Shown: positions 18,921-26,934 of the stretch, piece after piece
Numbering within the stretch: the stretch's first letter is position 1
Layout of the letters: each line of letters starts with the position of its first letter
DNA from: CAVVMA01 sp963788205
GTDB lineage: Bacteria > Desulfobacterota > Binatia > Binatales > Binataceae
Direction: 5' to 3'
Length of the DNA stretch: 64,000 nt
NCBI GenBank assembly: GCA_963788205.1
Contig: CAWBGG010000007.1
Coordinates: 248,001 to 312,000 of the forward strand
The notes under the pieces: generated by a model
Databases searched by the model: none
Seen by the model: the letters and a program-made list of their open reading frames with translations, nothing else
Told to the model about the DNA's origin: nothing
Translations under genes and position numbers: made by a program

Positions 18921-19337
18921 ATGAGACGGTCAGGACGCGCGAAAGCCTCCCGGATGCTCCTGGTATCCGCTGTGATGGCGCTCCTTTTCGCGGGCGCAGG
19001 AAGCGCCGGCACGACGCCCGTTCAATCGACCTTGGTGAGCTTCCTTCATCCCGCGGTCCCAGGCGGTCCGGCCAGATCCGGCGAATGCTAGACGGATTCG
19101 ATCGCAGTATGGAGGCGCGGCGCGTGGCGATGCATGGTTGGCAACGCAATCTACGATCCTTGTTTCGAAGCGCCGGGACTGAACCGGGCGGTGGTATGTG
19201 ACGCCAGTCCCGCGATCAAAACGGCCGGATTTGTCCTGAGCCTGACCAAGCCGCTCCTAAAGCTATCGTCAGACCCGGCGCCGGCCGAACCACGCACTTT
19301 CCCACCAATTGACAGACACGACCTTGCCTGGCAATAG
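18921..19337 (+). pseudogene. Small secreted protein gene interrupted by in-frame amber codon
   Basis: Reading from ATG 18921 gives a signal peptide (hydrophobic LLVSAVMALLFAGAGSAG) and a mature start, then TAG at 19089-19091. The same frame continues without another stop to 19337 and contains WRCMVGNAIYDPCF and AVVCDASP with FVLSLTKPL. That pattern resembles small secreted Cys/Trp proteins with a 'C-W-GSIA...WRC..GN.IYDPCF...VVC' signature. The TAG lies where a Trp (TGG) would be expected, so a single substitution explains it. The C-terminus also appears short. No frameshift is needed, so an inactivated gene is the simplest reading. Confidence 0.6.
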
Positions 19338-19411
19338 TCCGCTGCCAACTAGTTGTGGAGGTTGACCGCGAAGGAACATCAAGCGTAAGATGCGTCTCGC
19401 TCTGGGAATAA

Positions 19412-19996
19412 ATGCTTATGACCCGGCCATTTCCAATGTCTGCCATTGACGCCGAGCCGCCCTCGCGCGATGCACAACTGGTGTCTGGAAGACAACAGTC
19501 GCCGTATTCCCTCGCGTGCGATGACTCCCGCCTAGACGACGTATCGTCGACCGCGGAGGTTCGCGCGGTGCGAAGGGTGCAGTTCTGCGCGGGTCATCGT
19601 GTTTACGCCCACGAATCCAAATGCCGCAATCTGCACGGCCACAATTACGTCGCGTTTTTCCACGCAATGTCCCCAAGTGGGCTCGACGCCCTCGGCCGCG
19701 TCATCGACTTCGGCGTCCTCAAGGAAAGACTCGGTGGATGGATCGAAGACCACTGGGATCACGGAATGATCCTCTGGAAAGAGGACCCCGAGGCATTGGC
19801 GGCTGCCCGCACGATCCCAGATCAGAAATTGTATCTGCTCGATCGGAATCCCACGGCCGAGAATCTTGCCACCGAGTTGTTGCACTGCGTCGCACCGCGG
19901 GCGCTTGCGGATACAGGCGTCATCGTAACGAAAGTGGTGATATGGGAAACCGAAAACTGCTTCGTCGAGGTCGCGCGACGTGGGGCGGTGTGCTGA
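19412..19996 (+). CDS. queD: 6-carboxy-5,6,7,8-tetrahydropterin synthase QueD
   Basis: This protein has 194 residues from ATG 19412; Met at residues 3 and 9 are alternatives. QueD converts 7,8-dihydroneopterin triphosphate to 6-carboxytetrahydropterin, the second step to 7-deazapurines. The zinc-binding and catalytic elements are visible: FCAGHRV, CRNLHGHNY with its HGH pair, the DHWDHGMIL segment, and PTAEN with a late VIWETENC. The first ~50 residues are an unusual, probably disordered extension. It is the first gene of the deazapurine cluster and is followed by queE after 12 bases. Confidence 0.9.
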   Translation: MLMTRPFPMSAIDAEPPSRDAQLVSGRQQSPYSLACDDSRLDDVSSTAEVRAVRRVQFCAGHRVYAHESKCRNLHGHNYVAFFHAMSPSGLDALGRVIDFGVLKERLGGWIEDHWDHGMILWKEDPEALAAARTIPDQKLYLLDRNPTAENLATELLHCVAPRALADTGVIVTKVVIWETENCFVEVARRGAVC

Positions 19997-20008
19997 AGGT
20001 TCCGATCG

Positions 20009-20701
20009 ATGTTCGGTCAAAACCCCGTCAGAAAGAAGGAACCCGGCAACGGCTCCGAACTTTCGATCCAAGAGGTATTCTACACGCTTCAGGGTGAAGG
20101 GCCGTTTTCGGGTCAACCAGCCGTGTTCGTCCGGCTAGCTGGTTGTAACCTCCGTTGCTATTGGTGCGATACTGATTTCGAGTCCTTGGCGCACCGCACC
20201 GAACTCGATCGCCTCATCGACGAGATCGAGAGGGTAAGGCCCTGCCATTGCGATCTGGTCGTCATCACCGGCGGGGAGCCATTACGGCAGAACATCGCCC
20301 CCCTCGTCGATCGATTGATTGGTAAGGGCCTGCGCGTTCAAATCGAGACTAGTGGTTCTCTGTGGACCCATCTTCCACTACACCCGAATCTCACGGTCGT
20401 CTGCAGCCCGAAGACGCCGAAGCTGGAGGCGCGAATCGTTCCCCGGATATCTGCATTCAAATATGTGGTCGCTGACGCCGAGCTAGACCCTGACGACGGC
20501 CTTCCGCTCGTTTCGACACAACGGCGCGGCATGGTTCAGCGGGTGGCGCGACCGCAGGGACAGAAACCCGTCTTTGTAATGCCACGGGACGACGGCGATC
20601 CGACGAAGAACGCGGCCAACTGCCGCGCTGCGGCACAGAGCGCTTTGACCTTCGGCTACATCTTGACGTTGCAAACGCACAAACTCGTTGGATTGTCGTG
20701 A
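20009..20701 (+). CDS. queE: 7-carboxy-7-deazaguanine synthase QueE
   Basis: This protein of 230 residues is a radical SAM ring-contraction enzyme that turns 6-carboxytetrahydropterin into 7-carboxy-7-deazaguanine (CDG). The iron-sulfur motif GCNLRCYWCDTDF gives C46, C50 and C53 (CX3CX2C). The preceding QGEGPFSGQPAVFVR substrate strand and VVITGGEP SAM-binding motif are both typical of QueE. The C-terminus LTLQTHKLVGLS is complete. CDG is the likely branch point for the downstream phosphoribosyltransferase. It lies between queD and folE in the same orientation. Confidence 0.92.
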   Translation: MFGQNPVRKKEPGNGSELSIQEVFYTLQGEGPFSGQPAVFVRLAGCNLRCYWCDTDFESLAHRTELDRLIDEIERVRPCHCDLVVITGGEPLRQNIAPLVDRLIGKGLRVQIETSGSLWTHLPLHPNLTVVCSPKTPKLEARIVPRISAFKYVVADAELDPDDGLPLVSTQRRGMVQRVARPQGQKPVFVMPRDDGDPTKNAANCRAAAQSALTFGYILTLQTHKLVGLS

Positions 20702-20823
20702 AGGTTGACGGCGATTCCTACGATAAGGTAAAGACGGGCAAAAGACGTCGGGTACGCCGTCGTCACAGCTCAGCACACGCAGCGGACACTTAGATGCCCA
20801 GAATGCGGAAGTAGAGAAAGACT

Positions 20824-21466
20824 ATGGCTATGGCCATCGCGGAAGCTACTCACCTGCCTGATGCTTGGAATGGCGAACAGGTTGAGTACCACATTCGGGA
20901 GCTGCTCCGCCTGTTCGGCGAAGACGTGCAACGCGAAGGTTTACTTGAGACCCCAAGGCGCGTGCGCGAGGCGTGGAGAGAGTGGACCTCCGGATACTCG
21001 GTTCGACCCTGGAGATCTCATGAAGAGTTTCCAGGACGGCGCGGATCATGGGGGCGGGCTCATCATAGTTCGCGAGATTCCCGTTTATTCGCATTGTGAA
21101 CATCATCTGGCCCCCTTTTTCGGGTTTGCCGACGTTTGTTACGTCCTAAACGGCCGAATTGCCGGCCTCTCGAAGATCGCGCGGGTCGTTGACGCATTTG
21201 CTCGCCGCCTCCAAGTCCAGGAGCGGCTCACCGGCCAGGTGGCGGACGCAATTGACGTCGCTCTGGGGGCTGCGGGGGTCGGTGTGATGATGCAGTGCCG
21301 ACATCTCTGCATGGAGTCGCGAGGGATAAAAATTGCCAACACACTGACGCGAACGACCGCGTTTCGGGGTTGTATCGAGCGAGACGCAAGCCTGCGCAAC
21401 GATTTTCTCGCGAGAAACGATCTCGGGCGGCGTGTTGACCGACACCTCGCGAATGGGTGTGACTGA
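20824..21466 (+). CDS. folE: GTP cyclohydrolase I, one-base frameshift
   Basis: FolE opens GTP to dihydroneopterin triphosphate, the first step to 7-deazapurines. The start is ATG 20824. The first frame runs through EGLLETPRRVREAWREWTSGYS. The rest is in the +1 frame: FDPGDLMKSF, YSHCEHHLAPFFG, GLSKIARVVDAFARRLQVQERLT and CRHLCMESRG, which include the zinc ligands Cys, His and Cys. Removing one base near 21001-21002 gives a full-length protein of about 213 residues with normal spacing. The span is 3n+1 bases. I suspect a consensus insertion error, because both halves are well conserved. Its 3' part is duplicated at 23161-23470. Confidence 0.8.
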
Positions 21467-21498
21467 CGAATGAGAAATGAAAGAGCGGAGGCATATCG
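21184..21498 (+). repeat. Direct repeat copy 1 (folE tail plus first bases of ubiX)
   Basis: This 315-base segment covers the 3' part of folE, the short spacer, and then ATGAAAGAGCGGAGGCATATCG, which equals the first codons of ubiX at 23449. It recurs as a diverged copy at 23161-23470. After 21498 the sequence stops resembling ubiX. Differences are spread throughout, so the copies are not identical. Confidence 0.85.
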
Positions 21499-21638
21499 GA
21501 CCGTCACGCTATAAATGAATTCATTATCTTACGGAGAGCCACCTCAAATGCGGGCTTCGCCAGATTCTCGTGCAGAGCCGACAAAATGACAACCGTGCAG
21601 TAGCGCGGCTATCCGACGGATAGCGAGGAGACCGTCTC

Positions 21639-21818
21639 ATGAGAATAGTTGTACTTTTCTCCGGGGGACTCGATTCGACTACGTTGTTATTTTATCTGCT
21701 GACACAGGGACATCAATTGCGTGCCCTTGGCGTTAACTATGGACAGCGTCACAAGAAGGAACTCGAAATCGCCAGGGGGATCGCGTCTAAGGCGGGAGTG
21801 AAAGGCTTCTATATTTGA
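21639..21818 (+). pseudogene. queC: QueC N-terminal stub (7-cyano-7-deazaguanine synthase)
   Basis: This 59-residue frame from ATG 21639 (AGGAG upstream) has the PP-loop ATPase motif VLFSGGLDSTTLL at residues 5-17 and the VNYGQRHKKELEIA segment, both typical of the start of QueC. It then ends at TGA 21816-21818, whereas QueC is normally about 220 residues and needs a C-terminal zinc site. The enzyme therefore cannot make preQ0. The TGA overlaps the TTG start of the phosphoribosyltransferase. The stub may mark a recombination junction. Loss of QueC is compatible with a pathway that uses CDG directly. Confidence 0.75.
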
Positions 21819-22261
21819 GTTGGAATGACCTGGGAAACTATATGGAAAGTATCTTTCGGGATATGACTGCCCGGCAGGTTCGCCCGTCGATCATCGTCGG
21901 CATTTGGCGCGGTGGATTGGTTCTCTCTGCCTTCTTGGCAAACCGTTTTCACCTTCATCAGCTTCAACTACTGTCCATTACCCGCAACCTCACCCACGAG
22001 AAATATGCCCAGCGCGCAGCCCCCAAGGTGCAATGGGCGGCGCCAGACCTGTCCTTTCAAAATAATGAAGATGTTTTAATCGCCGGCGATATCGTCGGCG
22101 ACGGTGGAACGCTCGAAGCGGCGGTCGCGGTGGTCAAGCAGCATCACCCGCGCTCTATCTCAACCGCTGTCATTGCAAAAAATCAGAACAGCCGGTTGTC
22201 ACCCGACTACTATGGCTATCTCGCTGATGACTGGGTTGTATTCCCCTGGGAGACACCCTGA
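21815..22261 (+). CDS. Gpt-like phosphoribosyltransferase (copy 1)
   Basis: This protein has 148 residues from TTG 21815, which overlaps the queC stub's stop. The family-like N-terminus (YLSWNDLGNY) begins just before this codon, so the true start may have been lost or displaced by an indel. The fold resembles xanthine/hypoxanthine phosphoribosyltransferases: IIVGIWRGGLVLSAFLA, then a PRPP loop AGDIVGDGGT and the closing strand WVVFPWE. The first acidic residue of the usual DD pair is Gly. It is paralogous to the enzyme at 26389. In a deazapurine cluster it probably attaches ribose-5-phosphate to CDG or a derivative, as ToyH is proposed to do in toyocamycin synthesis. Confidence 0.75.
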   Translation: MSWNDLGNYMESIFRDMTARQVRPSIIVGIWRGGLVLSAFLANRFHLHQLQLLSITRNLTHEKYAQRAAPKVQWAAPDLSFQNNEDVLIAGDIVGDGGTLEAAVAVVKQHHPRSISTAVIAKNQNSRLSPDYYGYLADDWVVFPWETP

Positions 22262-22298
22262 GCCGCGGGACCGCGGACCAATCAAGAACAGGATCGCT

Positions 22299-22991
22299 AT
22301 GAGTAATGATTCCATAGATTGCATAATTTTCGACAGGGATGGGACTATATTAGACTTTTCTGAAATGTTCTATCAGTTCATTTTGCAACTCTATCGGACG
22401 GAAAAGCTTGTAGCGCCTGATCGCCAAACAATTTCGAGTTTGGAATTCTGGCTGGACATTACCAGACATAATCTGACAATTGGCCAGATAGTGGTCAAGA
22501 ATCATGTAGACGATGTCCCGCGCAAGTATATGGAATTTGCCCGGGCATATCCTGGCGTACCGGAATCCTTGATCAGGCTGCGCGGGGCTGGCCTCCGTAT
22601 GGCCGTTGTCAGCGGCTGGGTAGGCACCGAACCCACCAAGACCTGGCTGGACACGATTGGATTGGCTGCCACCTTTCAATGCGTGTTGACTGCGGATGAG
22701 CTTCAGCAAAATCGCTGGGATTATCTTCATTCAGAGTATTTGAATGTGAAGTGTGCACTGTTGGAAACTGCCCTGGTGAAATTGGGCGCCTCTGCATCAA
22801 ACACATGGGTTGTCGGCGATTCTCCAGAAGATATTGCGGCAGGGAGCATTTTGGGCGCCAAGACAATAGCCGTACTCACCGGAAACGGCCAAAGACTTAG
22901 TAGCCAGATTGCCGACCTCAAGCCCCATTTGATCGTCGATAGCGCCGCAGAGATCCATCGGATATTTGGTAATGGGGATGCCACGAGATGA
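22299..22991 (+). CDS. HAD-superfamily phosphatase (copy 1)
   Basis: This protein has 230 residues from ATG 22299. Motif I is IIFDRDGTILD (nucleophile Asp11, acid Asp13), motif II is VVSGW, the Lys of motif III is likely in the helix before WVVGDSPEDIAAG, which is motif IV. A helical cap lies between motifs I and II, as in phosphoglycolate-phosphatase-like HADs. The gene has clearly lower GC than the flanking cluster, which suggests separate acquisition. In this context it may dephosphorylate the deazapurine nucleotide, as the HAD ToyI is proposed to do in toyocamycin synthesis. It ends 170 bases before repeat copy 2. Confidence 0.8.
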   Translation: MSNDSIDCIIFDRDGTILDFSEMFYQFILQLYRTEKLVAPDRQTISSLEFWLDITRHNLTIGQIVVKNHVDDVPRKYMEFARAYPGVPESLIRLRGAGLRMAVVSGWVGTEPTKTWLDTIGLAATFQCVLTADELQQNRWDYLHSEYLNVKCALLETALVKLGASASNTWVVGDSPEDIAAGSILGAKTIAVLTGNGQRLSSQIADLKPHLIVDSAAEIHRIFGNGDATR

Positions 22992-23160
22992 CGAAAGCCC
23001 AAGACGGCACCTGAGATGGAAAGCTAGGCGAGCCTGCGGGTGTCGCGCCACAGATGGTATGCTGTTCCGAGATGCCAGCGAACAGCATCAGGAGGCCGAG
23101 AAGGGGAACCGCAAGAGCGAGGGAGAGGTTGAAGGAGCCGAAACCGTAGCGATTGGAGTG

Positions 23161-23470
23161 GGTCGTCAACGCATCTGCGCGCCGCCCCCAAGTCCAGGAG
23201 CGACTCACCGGCCAGGTGGCGGACGTGATGGACGTCGCTCTGCGACCCGCGGGGTCGGCGTGATGATGCAATGTCGACATCTCTGCATGGAGTCGCGAGG
23301 GATCAAAAGTCCCAGCACACTGACACGAACGACCGCGTTTCCGGGGGTGTATCGAGCGCGACGCAAGCCTGCGCAACGATTTTCTTGCCAAAAACGAGCT
23401 CGGGCGTTGACCGACACCTCGCGAATCGGCGTGACCAACGAATAAGAGATGAAAGAGCAGAGGCATATCG
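23161..23470 (+). pseudogene. Duplicated folE 3' fragment (direct repeat copy 2) leading into ubiX
   Basis: This 310-base segment matches 21184-21498 at roughly nine in ten positions by eye. It encodes the folE C-terminal region (PQVQERLTGQVADVMDVAL) but loses frame where a run of five G in copy 1 is four G here, and it has no folE start. At its right end it runs into the intact start of ubiX (ATG 23449). Together with copy 1 it brackets the queC-stub/PRTase/HAD segment. Confidence 0.75.
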
Positions 23471-24082
23471 TTCTCGGCATCACCGGCGCGAGTGGCGCGG
23501 TGTATGCGCGCCGGTTCGTGGAGATGGCTACGCAGCTAGATGTTCATGTCCATGTCGCCATATCGGCGCTCGGACGCCGGTTGCTTCACGAAGAGTCTGT
23601 CATTGAGCCGAATCAGCGCGGAGACGCTTGGCGGTTGTCGAACAGAGCTTGTCACCATCTACAACGAGAAGGATTTTGGTGCGCCGATCGCGTCCGGCTC
23701 CTTTCTCCATGCGGGGATGTTGCTCTTGCCGTGTTCGAGCAACACGTTAGCGGCACTTGCGGCGGGTATCACTACGAATCTCGTCCAACGGGCTGCCAGC
23801 GTTACACTGAAGGAGCGTCGGCGTCTCGTATTGGGATGCAGAGAAGCGCCGTTGACCCGGATCGATTTGACGAACATGCTGAGCCTCACCGACGCGGGCG
23901 CGATCGTCTTTCCGCTCTGCCCCGGATTCTATCTCCATCCAAGGACCCTCGAGGATCTGGTCGATTTCGTTGTCGTCCGTATGTTAGATCTCTTCGGCGT
24001 GTCGTGCCCTCATGCAATCCGTTGGAGCGGTCCTTTGAAGGAGCCAAACACGGTTGTCGTGCCGGCTGCTTCCGAACGCTGA
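23449..24082 (+). CDS. ubiX: UbiX-like flavin prenyltransferase, one-base frameshift
   Basis: The first frame from ATG 23449 has IVLGITGASGAVYARRF, the FMN-binding N-terminus. The +1 frame carries the rest: PIASGSF, the PCSSNTLAALAAGI motif, LVQRAASVTLKERRRLVL, and REAPLT with DLVDFVVVRMLDLFGV. Both parts match UbiX end to end. One extra base lies around 23600-23625, and the span is 3n+1 bases; without it the protein is about 210 residues. UbiX attaches dimethylallyl to FMN to make prenylated FMN, the cofactor of UbiD enzymes. A ubiD gene lies 2.9 kb downstream, so the two form a functional pair. Confidence 0.8.
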
Positions 24083-24101
24083 ATGACGTCTTTATCGCCA
24101 G

Positions 24102-25448
24102 ATGCCGGTCGTTGAAACACATCCCGTCACTTCCCTTCAAAGCCTGATGTGCCACCGCGCTCGCGCGGCACCGGGCAGCGGGGCGATGACGGTTGGGATG
24201 CGGCTGCGCGGCCCCGGCAATTTCGACTACGAGTGGTACATTGACGACTTGAAGCAGACCGTGAGGCGGCATGCAGCGTTTCGGACGTCATTTCACGCGC
24301 TCGGCAGCAGCTTCGAAGCTCGCGTACACGAAGGCATCGCCGACGACGTCGAGCTGATCGATGCTCGGAATTGGTCGGACGGCGAGGCCACCGAGCAGGC
24401 GTCAAAGGTGGTGACCGAGCCTTTTGTTCTCACCGAGCCTCGACTCTTCAGGTATCGCGTGTTCGCTCGCTCGCCTTACGAGCAAATTCTCGTCGTAGCG
24501 TGCCATCACGCGGTCTGCGACGGCGCCTCCATGAGTCAACTCGTTTTCGAAGCGGCCATCAAAGAGGGAGGAGGCGAGATTGAGGAGAGCTCTGCCAGCA
24601 AAGTGGCCGAATACGCGCACTGGGAACAGGAACTGCTTCGTTCGCGGGAGGCCGAGCGCAGAATCGCATACTGGCATCGCACTCTGCCTCAACCCTTGCC
24701 GTCGCTCGACGGCGTGCCGTCGGGAGCTAAGGCCGCCCGCGGCACGGGCCAAACAAGCGCGACCAAAGGACATACGCTCGGCCACGACGGCTTGGCGCGA
24801 CTGCGGGTGCTCGGATCGCGGGTCGGCGCAGGTGTGCATAGCATCATAGCCGCGGCGTACGCTGGACTTCTCGGCGAGCGTGGCTCCGCGAACACTATCG
24901 TTCTTTCTTCGGCCCTCGATCTGAGGCGCGTGATTCCGGTGGACGCGGCCGTGGGACCGTTCTTCGACTATCTGCCTCTAGTGATCGACATCGGCGGCGC
25001 ACAATCCGTCGAGCGCCTCGTAAAGTCCATTGCAGACGCCAAACGCATGGCGATCCTGAACTACTATCCCGCCGCGGCTCTCACTGAGGCGTTGCATCTC
25101 GGACCGCTCAGCGAGGGTCTTCCGTTCGCAGCCATGCTCAACGTCCTTCCGATGCAGGGAGATTTCGCCCCGTTCATGATGGCCGAACTCGGCGCCATGT
25201 ACAAAATCGGCTCACTGGAGTTCCATTCTTTGCCGCTCAACCCGTCGGTGGTTCCGTTCGAAGGATGGAAAGTCGCGCTTCTCGCCGGACAGTCGGCGGC
25301 CGGGTTGTTGCTCAAGCTGGCCTATACCGCGGCGTCGTTCAGCCCGGCGGAGATGGAAGGACTCGCAGTGCGCCTCGTCGCGATTCTCGACGAATTCGGA
25401 CGGCAGCCAGATGCGCCGTTCAAGTCAGTCCTGGAGGGTGCATTGTGA
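24102..25448 (+). CDS. Free-standing condensation-domain acyltransferase
   Basis: This protein has 448 residues from ATG 24102. The condensation/acyltransferase active site HHAVCDG lies at 135-141, with His136 as the expected base and Asp140 structural. The second half carries the LDLRRVIPVD...VGPFFDYLPLV region, equivalent to the latch-proximal part of NRPS condensation domains and PapA/WES-type acyltransferases. No adenylation or carrier domain is nearby. It may join an acyl or aminoacyl group to an amine or hydroxyl of the deazapurine product (inference). It lies 19 bases after ubiX and overlaps the next gene by four bases (GTGA). Confidence 0.78.
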   Translation: MPVVETHPVTSLQSLMCHRARAAPGSGAMTVGMRLRGPGNFDYEWYIDDLKQTVRRHAAFRTSFHALGSSFEARVHEGIADDVELIDARNWSDGEATEQASKVVTEPFVLTEPRLFRYRVFARSPYEQILVVACHHAVCDGASMSQLVFEAAIKEGGGEIEESSASKVAEYAHWEQELLRSREAERRIAYWHRTLPQPLPSLDGVPSGAKAARGTGQTSATKGHTLGHDGLARLRVLGSRVGAGVHSIIAAAYAGLLGERGSANTIVLSSALDLRRVIPVDAAVGPFFDYLPLVIDIGGAQSVERLVKSIADAKRMAILNYYPAAALTEALHLGPLSEGLPFAAMLNVLPMQGDFAPFMMAELGAMYKIGSLEFHSLPLNPSVVPFEGWKVALLAGQSAAGLLLKLAYTAASFSPAEMEGLAVRLVAILDEFGRQPDAPFKSVLEGAL

Positions 25449-26392
25449 CGTTCCTCTCCGACCGTCGCTCAGCGACCGGCGCAGGGGGTCGCGGCGCGCG
25501 CCAGGCCAGCGACAGCAGTGATGGGGCGGGCGCTGTGGCAGTGAAGAGTATGCGAGGATTCGACTGGGGAACCGGGGCAGTGCAGGCGATTGCAGATGCG
25601 GCTCTGGACGATCGGCGCGACACTCGCGTGACTGTTGAGTTGCCCGGCGCGACTTGCGGCGACTTACCCGCCTCTTTCGGCGAAGGCATCACGACGATCG
25701 GTTTGGACGGCGATGATACGTTGTGGCACAATGAGTGTTTCTTTGCGGAGGTCCAAGCCGAGCTGTACGCGCTTCTCCGGGATCATCACCCGGCGGAGCA
25801 CGTGGTCCGGATACTCGAAGCCAAGCAGAGGGCTAACGTGCCACTCTTCGGTTACGGGGCGAAGAGTCTCTCATTGTCAATGCTGGAGACTGCGGTCGAA
25901 ATGGGTCGGGAAAGCCTGTCGCTAGGTGACGTTCACCGCCTGCTGGGGCGGCTGAAGGAGTTGTTTACCCGGCCGATCTCTCTATTGGACGGTGCGGAGG
26001 AGGTCGTTCGCGACCTGGCATTCCGATACCGGTTGGTTCTGATCACAAAGGGCGATCTTTTTGAGCAGGAATCCAAAATCCAGCGCTGCGGAATTTCCTC
26101 GTACTTCCACGCCGTCCACATCGTGAGCGAAAAGACCGTCGAGGCCTACGAAAGGATTTTGGCCTCCCTCTCAGTGCCCCCGACGGCGTTCCTGATGGTC
26201 GGCAACTCTGTAAGGTCGGACATCCTGCCCGTGCTTCAGATCGGTGCACGCGCCGCACATGTCGCATATCCGATCATTTGGGCCCACGAGATCGCTGAGG
26301 ATCCGGTCCCGAACGAACGATTTCTGAGGTTGCGAACATTACGCGAGTTACTGGAGCTCCTTATCGGCAGGCAACAACCCGGGACGATATGA
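25445..26392 (+). CDS. HAD-superfamily hydrolase (copy 2)
   Basis: This protein has 315 residues from GTG 25445, which has GGAGGG upstream and overlaps the condensation gene's stop. Motif I is IGLDGDDTLWHNE near residue 85, motif II is VLITKG, and motif IV is MVGNSVRSDI. It resembles the YjjG/HAD-IA group with a helical cap. The first ~75 residues are Gly/Ala/Ser-rich and probably disordered, so a later ATG near 25550 is a possible start. It probably removes a phosphate from a nucleotide intermediate. It overlaps the next phosphoribosyltransferase by ATGA. Confidence 0.8.
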   Translation: MTFLSDRRSATGAGGRGARQASDSSDGAGAVAVKSMRGFDWGTGAVQAIADAALDDRRDTRVTVELPGATCGDLPASFGEGITTIGLDGDDTLWHNECFFAEVQAELYALLRDHHPAEHVVRILEAKQRANVPLFGYGAKSLSLSMLETAVEMGRESLSLGDVHRLLGRLKELFTRPISLLDGAEEVVRDLAFRYRLVLITKGDLFEQESKIQRCGISSYFHAVHIVSEKTVEAYERILASLSVPPTAFLMVGNSVRSDILPVLQIGARAAHVAYPIIWAHEIAEDPVPNERFLRLRTLRELLELLIGRQQPGTI

Positions 26393-26892
26393 GCAGCGTG
26401 GTACACCAGTTCACGTGGCGGGACGTGGAACAGGCTGCTTGCGCGATCGAAACGTCCGTACGCGAGATGTCGTTCGATGCGATCGTAGGTATATCCAGGT
26501 CGGGCCTCATCCCGGCGGTGATCCTCTCGCATCGCTTAGGTGTTCGGGACTTTTCGGTGATCGACGTTCACCGGACCGTCACCGACGACGTCGATGCACG
26601 GAAGCAGCCGGTCTATATCGGAGAATGGCTGAACGACCGTCTCCTGAAAGACCGGCGCGTGCTGCTGGTTGACGACATCGTCGGCGAAGGAGAGACGATG
26701 CTTGCGGTCAAGCGAATCGCCGGCGGTTACGCGAGCGAGGTGACCAGTGCTGCCCTCGTGGTGAACCAAGCGAATTTGCGTCATAGAACTCCCGACCAGG
26801 TCGTCGATTACTACGGCTGCTTGCTTTGGGGCTGGGTAATTTTTCCCTGGGAGCCGCGACAGGCCTTGCCGTCGGAGATCCCCGGCGCTTGA
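26389..26892 (+). CDS. Gpt-like phosphoribosyltransferase (copy 2)
   Basis: This protein has 167 residues from ATG 26389. The PRPP-binding motif VLLVDDIVGEGETM at about 90-103 has both acidic residues, unlike copy 1. AIVGISRSGLIPAVIL forms the preceding loop, and WGWVIFPWEP closes the fold as in copy 1, so the two are paralogues. It is translationally coupled to the HAD gene, forming a HAD-PRTase pair in reverse order to copy 1. A role in forming the N-glycosidic bond of a 7-deazapurine nucleotide is inferred from the cluster. Confidence 0.82.
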   Translation: MSSVVHQFTWRDVEQAACAIETSVREMSFDAIVGISRSGLIPAVILSHRLGVRDFSVIDVHRTVTDDVDARKQPVYIGEWLNDRLLKDRRVLLVDDIVGEGETMLAVKRIAGGYASEVTSAALVVNQANLRHRTPDQVVDYYGCLLWGWVIFPWEPRQALPSEIPGA

Positions 26893-26934
26893 CCGGAATC
26901 CGACAGTCGCGCGGTGGCGTCGGGCAAGGATCAA

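Noticed and set aside
23205..23483. Minus-strand frame across repeat copy 2
   Set aside because: The same frame appears antisense to folE in copy 1, so it only reflects the shared repeat.
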